Shown here: positions 24,899 to 37,300 of the stretch, piece by piece | Position numbering within the stretch: position 1 is the first letter of the stretch | How the letters are laid out: each line of letters starts with the position of its first letter | Assembly (NCBI RefSeq): GCF_947507565.1 | Contig: NC_089185.1 | Span: 806,001-870,000, forward strand | From: Oscarella lobularis | Taxonomy: Eukaryota; Porifera; Homoscleromorpha; Homosclerophorida; Oscarellidae | Direction of reading: 5' to 3' | DNA: 64,000 bases | Notes under the pieces: generated by a model | Seen by the model: only the letters and a program-made list of their open reading frames with translations | Database searches by the model: none | What the model was told of the DNA's origin: nothing | Made by a program: the position numbers and the translations under genes

Positions 24899-27800
24899 AT
24901 GTCTGGAGGAGAAACGGCCATTGGATTCGAAGCGCTAGCGGCGGAGGAGCAGCCGGTGCCGCTCGCCGTCATCGGGGCTCCTCAATCTGTAGGTGAACTG
25001 TAGCGTTGTCGGCGTCGACCCGATTCCAAATGATGCGAAATGGCAGGGAAACAACGACGAAAGCGGACGCGACGGCGATTCGGAGAAGACCCCCTTACAT
25101 GAAAACAAAGGAGAGCAAAAGCAGGTAGTATACGGTCTTGCAGCTTCTAAATTCTACTGCGCCCGCGACAGTCGATTATTCAGACGCTGTTTTTGAACGA
25201 CGGAAAGAGGCGAATCGGTGGGAAAGATCGAGTTCGCGCGCGGCTTTGTTTGGACTGTACGTGTAGACTTCGTTCTCGCTTACCAAATCTACGAGGACGA
25301 GACGGAAGAGTGGCGCGAGAAGCGCGAGCGCAAGCGTAAGAGGTTTTTCGGTCGGCTCGAGACGGAAGGTCTCGAACTCGAAGAAGATCGGGTACGTGAT
25401 GGAAAAAAATTCGAAACACGCTCCACGCCCCCACATGACACCGACGTTCCCCTTAGGATTCGTTCGACAAGAAGACGATCTTCGTCAAAATTCACGCGCC
25501 GTGGACCTTTCTGGCTCGCGTAGCGGAACAGCTGTTCATAAAAATGCCTGTCGAGGTACGTATAAGCGCTTCATCACTCGGCTAGCTTCCTCCTCACACA
25601 ATCGCTTCGCCTTCCGCGCCACAGGAAAACAACTACGTCAGACATTCGTGGTGGGATCGCACGTCGGAGAAACTCAATTGCTGCAGCGTGCGATCGCCGA
25701 TGTGCCACGGTTTGGAGCCCGTGCAGGAATACATTACTCTTCCATTCAACAAGGGTCATCCCGAGAAGTGCGGAACGCGCGCGCGTGGCATGCACCGTCT
25801 GACGCGCTCGCTTTTATTTAGATTTCTTAACATCGACGATCAAGACAATTTTTTCAGTCCGGCCTTGCGTAGTCGAATGGTATGTGAGCGTGTGCTGCGG
25901 GGAGTCCAAAATATATAGTTGCTGGTCCACGCGTTTGCGGTAGGTCCAACACGCTCTTGTCCGCACTTCCTACAGCAATGACAACACAAAAGTCGGTATG
26001 TGGAAGGGTCGCTACTTCTTATGCGTATGTATGCTATTTACGTTTTGCAAGGTTATGAACGTCTGATTGGAAACAAGTCTCTTGATGCGGCCTATCCCTT
26101 ACACGAGGTACTGTATTGAAATACTTGGGAGGTCCATCCGATGACCCAGTCAATGTTCCTAATGTCACAATGTCATTGCTAATAAAATCTAATGAGATGC
26201 CTTCTGTCTGATAGGGAAGACGCGATGTGCCCGAAGAAGAGCCGCAGAATGCTCGTTCCGTATGTCACTATAAAATGTCTTTTTTGACGCCGAAGCTCTT
26301 CTCCTAGGAACTGCGCAATGTTTGGGGTCGATTTGGTGCCTGGTACAAATTCCAGCCATTGGATCATATTCGTGCTTACTTTGGAGAAAAAATTGGGCTT
26401 TACTTCTGTTGGCTTGGTAGGCGTCTGTGATGGCTGCCAGTTTTGACTTTTGACATTGTGTGTTTAGGGTTTTACACGCAGGCATTAATTCCGATATCCC
26501 TGATTGGCCTTCTGGTGTTTTTCATCGGTCTGGGCGGGTTCAGAAACAATCCGCCAGCGTACGAGACGAGTTACCACCTCAACGGTAAATGTATTATAAT
26601 AGCTCTATTCTTGCCTAGCAACGAGATTTGCAATACCACCCGATCTAATCCGGATCCACTCAGCGATGGATTTCTCATGTGTCCTTTGTGCAGTGGATCT
26701 TGTGATTTTTACGAGCTTGGTGAATCCTGCTACTATGCCAGGGTTGGTCATTTCATCTGATAGACAACTATTTATTTCTTCTTTCTTAGGCAGCCTATCT
26801 GTTTGACAATCGAGCAACGGTTGCTTTTGCCTTCATCATGTGTTTATGGGGTACAGATAGCATATCATACGTACAAGTAGTCACTTGTAATATGCTGTCT
26901 ATAGCGGTGTTCTTTTTGGAGTTTTGGAAGCGCAAAGAAATTGCACTGGCTTATCGATGGGACGTTTTGGGCTATGAGGACACAGAGGTATATACTAGTC
27001 AATAGATAACCGAGACGGTAAAGCATTGTTTTTCTTATAATAGCAACAACCAAGAGCCGCTTTCGAGGCAGTGGCCACGGAAAAACGAGAAAATCCTGTT
27101 ACAGGGGTAAGATTTTTGCAACCAGCAAAAGAAGTTGTATTCAAGAAAGATTTAGCGACTGGAAGGTTACATACCTCCATCGACGACGTATGCCAAAATA
27201 ACGCAGGGAATTGTGATCATGATTTTCATGGTTCGCACGGAAACGTCGCGTGCAGTTGGGGTGGGTCAAACGCTGTTTACGTTCAGGTGTGCGTTGTCAT
27301 TGCTGCTGTCTTGGCGATAATTATTTATCGCGTTGCAATCATTGCAACGGCCAGCAAGAACTCGACTGTGCGTCCGTATTCCAGCATTCTTAGTTCTCTG
27401 ACTGCAGCTGTCTTGCAACTGATTGCAATTGCTATCTTGGACAGAGTTAGCCCCCGCGCTCTATTGGTTTCTTAGTGGGGGATTCGTTCTTTTGCAGATT
27501 TATCAACGGATTGCAGAGTTTTTGACGAATTGGGGTATACGAATCGTTGTAAATGACTCCGACTCTCTTTAGATCGGGTTTTCCGTTGACAGAAAATCAT
27601 CGAACACAGACTGAATTTGAAGACAATTTTACCTTTAAAATGTTTCTTTTTCAGTTTGTCAACTACTACTCCTCGGTTTTCTATATCGCCTTTTTCAAGG
27701 GAAAGTAAGCAACTTCTGTAGAGAGAAAGGGCCATCTGTACAGCAGCTCTCAGATTCAATGGATATCCTGGCAATTATCACACGCCGTTTGGCTTTCGTA

Positions 27801-29154
27801 TGGAAGAGGTACAAAATTGAACGATTCTTCTTTGAGTTTCTAGACAGGTCCTTTAGTGCGGAACTGGTGGCTGTATGATTGAATTGACTATCCAGCTCGC
27901 TATTATCATGGTCGGAAAACAAGTTCTGAACAACGCCATGGAGCTTTTCTTTCCGTAATGTCTGTTACTATGGTGCTGCATAATATTACCGGCCCCGTCA
28001 TTTTCGTAGATTTTTCAAAGCCTGGTGGCGACGTCGTGACACAAAGGATGAGGATCTTACAGACAACAAAGGAGTTTCACGCTGGGAAGAGGATTTGGAT
28101 CTGGCTGATCTGAATCAGTATGGACTCTTTGCCGAGTATTTGGAAATGAGTGAGAAAAGAGAGCAGTTGTGCGCTCGGGGTTTTCATTTGTTCTGTTCTC
28201 GCGTAGTCATTCAGTTCGGTTTCATCACGATTTTCGTGTCGGCGTTTCCTCTCGCTCCGCTCTTCGCCTTGCTGAACAACATCTTGGAAATTCGTCTCGA
28301 CGCATACAAGTTTGTCACCCTTCTTCGACGTCCCGTCTCTCAGCGAGCTCAGGATATTGGCAAGTGCATATCTGTCAGACGGCTTCCACGCCTCATTGCT
28401 ACTTCTCACAGGTATATGGTACTCCATTCTTGACGGTGTAACAAAGTTTGCCGTCTTTACTAACGTAATGCGTCCAAGGGTACGCTTGTTGACTTCTATA
28501 TCAACTCTCCTTTTTGCAGGCCTTCATCATCGCCGTGACGTCTGATTTCATTCCTCGGGAGCTGTATATGTACACTAAGGGGAATGCACCTGAAAAACTT
28601 GACGGATTTGTAAATGACAGCTTGCTCCCGTTTCCCGTTTCAGCCGATACAGTTGGAAGCTCCACAATTGTGAATTCGGCGTATCTGGAAACAAGGAACG
28701 TCACATGGAACGCGACAACAGACTCGTTCACTAAAGCGGACGACCCCAGTTTCACAGGTTTCATGTGTCGGTAAGTCACTAAGCTTGGTAGGAGCCAGGT
28801 TGGCAATGGTATTGGCTTAGATTCAAAACATATCGTGAGCTGAATGAAGCAGGAGAATATCAGCTCACCAGGTTCTACTTTCAATACTTGACTGCTGCTC
28901 TAGCCTTTGTCATTGTTTTTGAGGTAAATCATGGAAACTCACTTGAATTTCTTAGAGAGATATTCTTGCCTGCTTGCTAGCACCTCGTGTTGCTGATCAG
29001 CGCATTTGTGGCTTGGCTAATTCCAGACGTTCCTTCGCATCTGAAATGTCAAATTGAGCGCGAGCAGTTCCTGGGACGTCAGGCTCTGCGCGAACGAGAG
29101 CTCAACGAAGCGACGGCACTCCAGGACAAGCGACGCAAAGAAGATTCTGTGTGA
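24899..29154 (+). CDS. Anoctamin (TMEM16) family membrane protein, copy B
   Basis: Second member of a tandem pair, with the same gene plan as copy A. The ATG at 24899 gives [18 protein letters not shown], recalling the AIGFEG start of copy A. The next exon [11 protein letters not shown] joins [19 protein letters not shown]. The family core is present: [18 protein letters not shown], the Cys-rich loop ([20 protein letters not shown]), VYQR-type TM5 region, [33 protein letters not shown], and [17 protein letters not shown]. All acidic and Asn Ca2+ ligands of the family appear kept. It ends in an ER-rich helix ([19 protein letters not shown]) with the stop at 29152-29154. Intron positions match copy A at several places I compared, supporting gene duplication with introns rather than retroposition. 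TTC4 ends 138 bp away, convergent. Confidence 0.92.
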
Positions 29155-29292
29155 AGCCCGTGCTAACGCAGGAAAGTTACAAAAAAATGTAGACGTGCGC
29201 ACTCTACTTGTTGCTCTGCTGCTCTTTGTTTTAGATTACTGTACTTGCTTGCTCGCATGCATACACGAACTGCAGTTCGTTAGATTGTGTTC

Positions 29293-30878
29293 CTAGGTGA
29301 GGTCCTGTCTGCTAATTGTGTTCTCTTTCAGAAAATGTTTCATGTATGGCGAAGATTCGCTGATGAGCAGAAATTCTGGAACGTAATCTTGCACTTCGTA
29401 TCTATAATTCTCCGTTTTCTTTTCAAAGGAAGAAAGAAAACGCGCGATCTTACCGAGCATCAGATAGGACAGTTTTTAGCGTTTTGTCAGATGACACCCC
29501 TACAAGGCTCTGCATCTCTTTACCATAAAAGTATATCTAGAGTAAAATAGGTATGGAAAGTTGTCAATTTGGGCGGTGTTACCCTAATCAGTTCTGGTTG
29601 ATATGTCTTTTGGATGTCCCACGGGGCACCAGGAAACATGACCTCTAAATGATCAGCAAACCTAGGAATTTTCTCTTCTTCTAAGCAGGTAGATGAGTAC
29701 AGGTAGCTCACCGGGAGTCTTCATGAAAATTCTCTATGCAATCGCTTTGTTGATATTCAGGATAAAGAAATTGGACACGCCAGTGCATTGATCCTTCAGA
29801 GTCAATACGTGGCATATGTTCTGGATTGGGTTTGTCTGCTGAATTTTCATTGTCGTCGTCGTCATTATCCGTCTGTTTGTTGGCTGAAACTTTCAACTGA
29901 ATTCCCCTTTTCTGCAAGAATGAAATCATCAGTCTGGAGTTACCCACCAGTGATCAACATGCTTTGATTTCTTGATGAAGTGTTTCCACTGCTCTTCGTC
30001 GCTGCTTCTCTCTTGCTGCTCTCACGCGACGCTCCTTATCGTCTCTTTTCTAATGACGTAGCAAAGTTGCCTCACAAAAACAAAGCCATCACTGAACCAA
30101 CCCGATTTCCTTCTGCTTTAGCAGAAAGCTCGATTAGAACAGAGTGCGCTGGATCTACTCTCAATCCCTTGTCACACCATTCTATTGCCTCCCTGTATCG
30201 ATTTAGACGAAAAGATGCTTGAGCCGCTAAAACCACAGAAGACCCACCCCGTATTAATTAAAAAATATGAATTTCTGTTAGATCAAGGAACGGAAACGCA
30301 TGCGCATCCTTGTGATCAAATCAAATCTACCTCGCGCTATCGCTTTGACGTGGTCCGGTTTGTGTTTCAACGCCTCTTGGGCGTCGTACAGCGACGAGCC
30401 GTAGTTCTCCAAGTGAAAGTTGGCCGCGGCGCGATTCGCGTACAAGATCGCCTGCAGCTCGACGTCGTCTCGCCCGTTTTTCATTCTAAGAGCCGCCGTG
30501 TACGCGTCGACGGCCTTAGCGTAGAGCTTCCTTCGAAAAAACTCGTTTCCGTCTTCCTTTAGGGCGACGACCGTCTTTTCTACGAGAGCAAACGTCGCCG
30601 CGTGATCGCGATCGTTTCGGAGGAGCGGAGCGACGGACCGTCATCCGAACTGTCGTATTTCAACGCCTGCATTGCGGCCAACGCCGGCGATTCGTCTGGA
30701 TCGATCGTCTCTGGAGATTTGGTCATGAACAGCGGGACCTTTTCCATTTCCTGACCGAGGCGAAAGCGTTCCGGGGAGGGATCGTCGAGCAACGCGTACG
30801 AGGCACCTCTTCCCAGTTTTCTTCACTAAATCCATACTTGTATCGTCCCGTCGTTCCACTACTCGCACCAGAGTCCAT
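29293..30878 (-). CDS. TTC4: TTC4 / Cns1-type TPR co-chaperone
   Basis: A TPR co-chaperone that in yeast and mammals bridges Hsp90 and Hsp70. The ATG at 30878 gives MDSGASSG, then YKYGFSEENWEE. An intron follows (GTGCCT...GGTCAG) before EMEKVPLFMTKSPETIDPDE, which is the family's N-terminal signature. TPR repeats come next (ALKEDGNEFFRRKLYAKAV; LYANRAAANFHLENYGSSL; DAQEALKHKPDHVKAIAR). The C-terminal wheel domain reads VQFLYPEYQQSDCIENFHED, FADHLEVMFPGAPWDI, KTLKTVLSDARYEVQDYVPE, then FLLISESSPYMKHFLKEN. Stop is at 29293-29295. The final exon was assigned by similarity to the vertebrate C-terminus and a matching splice phase (CG/A). A TATATAAA lies 57 bp before the ATG. Confidence 0.93.
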
Positions 30879-30934
30879 TTATCTGGTGTTGCGTATTCCG
30901 TCTGCGAGTCGCTGCGACTTTCCGCGCGCGATGA

Positions 30935-30942
30935 TTTATATA
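30935..30942 (-). promoter_or_regulatory. TATA-like box upstream of TTC4
   Basis: TATATAAA on the minus strand, 57-64 bp upstream of the TTC4 start codon. The spacing is right for a core promoter, and the element sits only a few bases from the Helitron-like terminus at 30948. Assignment is by position only. Confidence 0.45.
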
Positions 30943-30947
30943 TTGTA

Positions 30948-31302
30948 CTAGCCGTGTACCCGTCTTCGACGGGTGTATAATTGTGTTTACATATTAATTA
31001 TTTATAGTTCTGCGCGTATTTTGTAATATTCCCACACCACATCAGCAGAGAACCTCCGCTGGTGTGGCCTGGGTACCCGTCCCCAAGAGACCCAGATCGC
31101 ACCCGGGCCGCCACAGTGACTCGGAGGGTAGTCCAAAAATGTTTCTGTCTAATTGTTGGAGGTGTAAGGTTTATGTGAAGGCGGTGCATAATCCGACTGA
31201 CTGACTGACTGACTATATATTAATGTACTTTGGGGGCGAAGGCCAGTATGTACTTATAGCGAGTAAAGTACATACGGGACCGCGAAGCGAACCCTACGCT
31301 AG
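30948..31302. mobile_element. Putative Helitron-like termini flanking the satellite
   Basis: On the minus strand the sequence ends with a 7-bp hairpin (ACCCGTC, loop GAA, GACGGGT; plus-strand 30958-30974), six more bases, then CTAG followed by T. This is the classic Helitron 3' end: a short GC hairpin just before CTRR, inserted at AT. A second, poorer version lies at 31276-31302 on the plus strand (GGG/CCC and CGC/GCG around a GAA loop, then TACGCTAG), but it is followed by C, not T. Between them are a TGAC microsatellite (about 31190-31215) and a perfect 10-bp inverted repeat GTATGTACTT/AAGTACATAC (31246-31275). No Rep/helicase coding is present, so any element would be non-autonomous. Confidence 0.4.
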
Positions 31303-31375
31303 CGATCGACATAGAAACGGTCGCCGGAATGTTAAAAAAAGTCGAAAAAACGTTGTAGCTTCGCTGAAATAGCTC

Positions 31376-34300
31376 CTAGTCCCTTGTAATTTCACTGTAA
31401 TTTATTACACTAGAGAGCAGTTGGCCAGTCCCTTGTAATTTTCCTGTAATTTATTACAGGAGGTCATTCCCTTGTAATTTTTCTGTAATTTATTACAGGA
31501 GAGAACAGTTGGCCAGTCCCTTGTAATTTTTCTTTAATTTATTACAGGAGAGAACATTTGGTCATTCCCTTGTAATTTTCCTGTAATTTATTATAGGAAA
31601 GAACAATTGGCCAGTCCCTTGTAATTTCACTGTAATTTATTACACTAGAGAACAGTTGGCCAGTCCCTTGTAATTTTCCTGTAATTTATTACAGGAGAGA
31701 ACAGTTGGCCAGTCCCTTGTAATTTCACTGTAATTTATTACAGGAGAGAACTGTTGGCCAGTCCCTTGTAATTTTTCTTTAATTTATTACAGGAGAGAAC
31801 ATTTGGTCATTCCCTTGTAATTTTTCTGTAATTTATTACAGGAGAGAACAGTTGGCCAGTCCCTTGTAATTTTTCTTTAATTTATTACAGGAGAGAACAT
31901 TTGGTCATTCCCTTGTAATTTTCCTGTAATTTATTATAGGAGAGAACACTTGGCCAGTCCCTTGTAATTTTCCTGTAATTTATTACAGGAAAGAACAGTT
32001 GGCCAGTCCCTTGTAATTTCATTGTAATTTATTGCACTAGAGAGCAGTTGGCCAGTCTCTTGTAATTTTTCTGTAATTTATTACAGGAGAGAACAGTTGG
32101 CCAGTCCCTTGTAATTTCACTGTAATTTATTACAGGAGAGAACAGTTGGCAAGTCCCTTGTAATTTTTCTTTAATTTATTACAGGAGAGAACATTTGGTC
32201 ATTCCCTTATAATTTTTCTGTAATTTATTACAGGAGAGAACAGTTGGCCAGTCCCTTGTAATTTTCCTGTAATTTATTACAGGAAAGAACAATTGGCCAG
32301 TTCCTTGTAATTTCACTGTAATTTATTACACTAGAGAACAGTTGGGCAGTCCCTTTGTAATTTTTCTGTAATTTATTACAGGAGAGAACAGTTGGCCAGT
32401 CCCTTGTAATTTTCCTGTAATTTATTACACTAGAGAGCAGTTGGTCATTCCCTTGTAATTTGTCTGTAATTTATTACAGGAGAGAACAGTTGGCCAGTCC
32501 CTTGTAATTTTCCTCTAATTTATTACAAGAAAGAACAATTGGCCAGTCCCTTGTAATTTCACTGTAATTTATTACAGGAAAGAACAGTTGGCCAGTCCCT
32601 TGTAATTTCACTGTAATTTATTACACTAGAGAGCAGTTGGCCAGTCCCTTGTAATTTTCCTGTAATTTATTACAGGAGAGAACAGTTGGCCAGTCCCTTG
32701 TAATTTCACTGTAATTTATTACAGGAAAGAACAGTTGGCCAGTCCCTTGTAATTTCACTGTAATTTATTACACTAGAGAGCAGTTGGCCAGTCCCTTGTA
32801 ATTTTCCTGTAATTTATTACAGAAGAGAACAGTTGGCCAGTCCCTTGTAATTTCACTGTAATTTATTACAGGAGAGAACAGTTGGCCAGTCCCTTGTAAT
32901 TTTTCTTTAATTTATTACAGGAGAGAACATTTGGTCATTCCCTTGTAATTTTTCTGTAATTTATTACAGGAGAGAACAGTTGGCCAGTCCCTTGTAATTT
33001 TCCTGTAATTTATTACAGGAAAGAACAGTTGGCCAGTCCCTTGTAATTTCACTGTAATTTATTACAGGAGAGAACAGTTGGCCAGTCCCTTGTAATTTCA
33101 CTGTAATTTATTACACTAGAGAACAGTTGGCCAGTCCCTTTGTAATTTTTCTGTAATTTATTACAGGAGAGAACAGTTGGCCAGTCCCTTGTAATTTTTC
33201 TTTAATTTATTACAGTAGAGAACAGTTGGCCAGTCCCTTGTAATTTCACTGTAATTTATTACAGGAGAAAACAGTTGGTCATTCCCTTGTAATTTCACTG
33301 TAATTTATTACACTAGAGAACAGTTGGCCAGTCCTTTTGTAATTTTTCTGTAATTTATTACAGGAGAGAACAGTTGGCCAGTCCCTTGTAATTTTTCTTT
33401 AATTTATTACAGGAAAGAACATTTGGTCATTCCTTTGTAATTTTTCTTTAATTTATTACAGGAAAGAACATTTGGTCATTCCTTTGTAATTTTTCTGTAA
33501 TTTATTATAGGAGAGAACAGTTGGCCAGTCCCTTGTAATTTTCCTGTAATTTATTACAGGAAAGAACAATTGGCAAGTCCCTTGTAATTTCACTGTAATT
33601 TATTACAAGAGAGAACAGTTGGCCAGTCCCTTGTAATTTTCCTGTAATTTATTACAGGAAAGAACAATTGGCCAGTCCCTTGTAATTTCACTGTAATTTA
33701 CTACAGGAAAGAACAGTTGGCCAGTCCCTTGTAATTTCACTGTAATTTATTACAGGAGAGAACAGTTGGCCAGTCCCTTGTAGTTTTCCTGTAATTTATT
33801 ACAGGAAAGAACAATTTGCCAGTCCCTTGTAATTTCACTGTAATTTATTACACGAAAGAACAGTTGGCCAGTCCCTTGTAATTTCACTGTAATTTATTAC
33901 ACTAGAGAGCAGTTGGCCAGTTCCTTGTAATTTCACTGTAATTTATTACAGGAGAGAACAGTTGGCCAGTCCCTTGTAATTTCACTGTAATTTATTACAG
34001 GAGAGAACAGTTGGCCAGTCCCTAGCAATTTCACTGTAGTTTATTACAGGAAAGAACAGTTGGCCAGTCCCTTGTAATTTCACTGTAATTTATTACAGGA
34101 AAGAACAGTTGGCCAGTCCCTTGTAATTTCACTGTAATTTATTACAGGAAAGAAAAGTTGGCCAGTCCCTTGTAATTTTTCTGTAATTTATTACAGGAGA
34201 GAACAGTTGGCCAGTCCCTTGTAATTTTCCTGTAATTTATTACAGGAAAGAACAATTGGCCAGTCCCTTGTAATTTCACTGTAATTTATTACAGGAAAGA

Positions 34301-37300
34301 ACAATTGGCCAGTCCCTTGAAATTTCACTGTAATTTATTACAGGAAAAACAGTTTGCCAGTCCCTTGTAATTTCACTGTAATTTATTACACTAGAGAGCA
34401 GTTGGCCAGTCCCTTGTAATTTCACTGTAATTTATTACAGGAAAGAACAGTTTGCCAGTCCCTTGTAATTTCACTGTAATTTATTACACTAGAGAGCAGT
34501 TGGCCAGTCCCTTGTAATTTCACTGTAATTTATTACAGGAGAGAACAGTTGGCCAGTCCCTTGTAATTTCACTGTAATTTATTACAGGAGAGAACAGTTG
34601 GCCGGTCCCTTGTAATTTCACTGTAATTTATTACAGGAAAGTACAGTTGGCCAGTCCCTTGTAATTTCACTGTAATTTATTACACTAGAGAACAGTTGGC
34701 CAGTCCCTTTGTAATTTTTCTGTAATTTATTACAGGAGAGAACAGTTGGCCAGTTTCTTGTAATTTCACTGTAATTTATTACAGGAGAGAACAGTTGGCC
34801 AGTCCCTTGTAATTTTTCTTTCATTTATTACAGGAGAGAACATTTGGTCATTCCCTTGTAATTTTTCTTTAATTTATGAAAGGAGAGAACAGTTGGCCAG
34901 TCCCTTGTAATTTTCCTGTAATTTATTACAGGAAAGAACAATTGGCCAGTTCCTTGTAATTTTCCTGTAATTTATTACACTAGAGAGCAGTTGGCCAGTC
35001 TCTTGTAATTTTTCTGTAATTTATTACAGGAGAGAACAGTTGGCCAGTCCCTTGTAATTTTCCTGTAATTTATTACAGGAAAGAACAATTGGCCAGTCCC
35101 TTGTAATTTTTCTTTAATTTATTAGAGGAGAGAACATTTGGTCATTCCCTTGTAATTTTTCTGTAATTTATTACAGGAGAGAACAGTTGGCCAGTCCCTT
35201 GTAATTTTCCTCTAATTTATTACAGGAAAGAACAGTTGGCCAGTTCCTTGTAATTTGTCTGTAATTTATTACAGGAGAGAACAGTTGGCCAGTCCCTTGT
35301 AATTTTCCTCTAATTTATTACAAGAAAGAACAATTGGCCAGTCCCTTGTAATTTCACCTTAATTTATTACACTAGAGAGCAGTTGGCCAGTCCCTTGTAA
35401 TTTTCCTGTAATTTATTACAGGAAAGAACAATTGGCCAGTCCCTTGTAATTTTCCTGTAATTTATTACAGGAGAGAACAGTTGGCCAGTCCCTTGTAATT
35501 TCACTGTAATTTATTACACTAGAGAACAGTTGGCCAGTCCCTTGTAATTTTCCTGTAATTTTTTACAGGAAAGAACAATTGGCCAGTCCCTTGTAATTTC
35601 ACTGTAATTTATTACAGGAAAGAACAATTGGCCAGTCCCTTGAAATTTCACTGTAATTTATTACAGGAAAGAACAGTTTGCCAGTCCCTTGTAATTTCAC
35701 TGTAATTTATTACACTAGAGAGCAGTTGGCCAGTCCCTTGTAATTTCACTGTAATTTATTACAGGAGAGAACAGTTGGCCAGTCCCTTGTAATTTCACTG
35801 TAATTTAGTACAGGAGAGAACAGTTGGCCAGTCCCTTGTAATTTCACTGTAATTTATTACAGGAGAGAACAGTTGGCCAGTCCCTTGTAATTTCACTGTA
35901 ATTTATTACAGGAAAGAACAATTGGCCAGTCCCTTTAAATTTTCCTGTAATTTATTACAGGAGAGAACAGTTGGCCAGTCCCTTGTAATTTCACTGTAAT
36001 TTATTACACTAGAGAACAGTTGGCCAGTCCCTTGTAATTTTCTTGTAATTTATTACAGGAAAGAACAATTGGCCAGTCCCTTGTAATTTCACTGTAATTT
36101 ATTACGGGAAAGAACAATTGGCCAGTCCCTTGTAATTTCACTGTAATTTATTACAGGAAAGAACAATTGGCCAGTCCCTTGAAATTTCACTGTAATTTAT
36201 TACAGGAAAAACAGTTTGCCAGTCCCTTGTAATTTCACTGTAATTTATTACACTAGAGAGCACTTGGCCAGTCCCTTGTAATTTCACTGTAATTTATTAC
36301 AGGAGAGAACAGTTGGCCAGTCCCTTGTAATTTTACTGTAATTTATTACAGGAAAGTACAGTTGGCCAGTCCCTTGTAATTTCACTGTAATTTATTACAC
36401 TAGAGAACAGTTGGCCAGTCCCTTTGTAATTTTTCTGTAATTTATTACAGGAGAGGGCAGTTGGCCAGTCCCTTGTAATTTTCCTGTGATTTATTACAGG
36501 AAAGAACAATTGGCCAGTCCCTTGTAATTTCACTGTAATTTATTACAGGAAAGAACAGTTGGCCAGTCCCTTGTAATTTCACTGTAATTTATTACACTAG
36601 AGAGCAGTTGGCCAGTCCCTTGTAATTTTCCTGTAATTTATTACAGGAAAGAACAATTTGCCAGTCCCTTGTAATTTCACTGTAATTTATTACACGAAAG
36701 AACAGTTGGCCAGTCCCTTGTAATTTCACTGTAATTTATTACACTAGAGAGCAGTTGGCCAGTTCCTTGTAATTTCACTGTAATTTATTACAGGAGAGAA
36801 CAGTTGGCCAGTCCCTTGTAATTTCACTGTAATTTATTACAGGAGAGAACAGTTGGCCAGTCCCTAGTAATTTCACTGTAGTTTATTACAGGAAAGAACA
36901 GTTGGCCAGTCCCTTGTAATTTCACTGTAATTTATTACAGGAAAGAACAGTTGGCCAGTCCCTTGTAATTTCACTGTAATTTATTACAGGAAAGAACAGT
37001 TGGCCAGTCCCTTGTAATTTTTCTGTAATTTATTACAGGAGAGAACAGTTGGCCAGTCCCTTGTAATTTTCCTGTAATTTATTACAGGAAAGAACAATTG
37101 GCCAGTCCCTTGTAATTTCACTGTAATTTATTACAGGAAAGAACAGTTGGCCAGTCCCTTGTAATTTCACTGTAATTTATTACACTAGAGAGCAGTTGGC
37201 CAGTCCCTTGTAATTTTTCTGTAATTTATTACAGTAGAGAACAGTTGGCCAGTTCCTTGTAATTTGTCTGTAATTTATTACAGGAGAGAACAGTTGGCCA

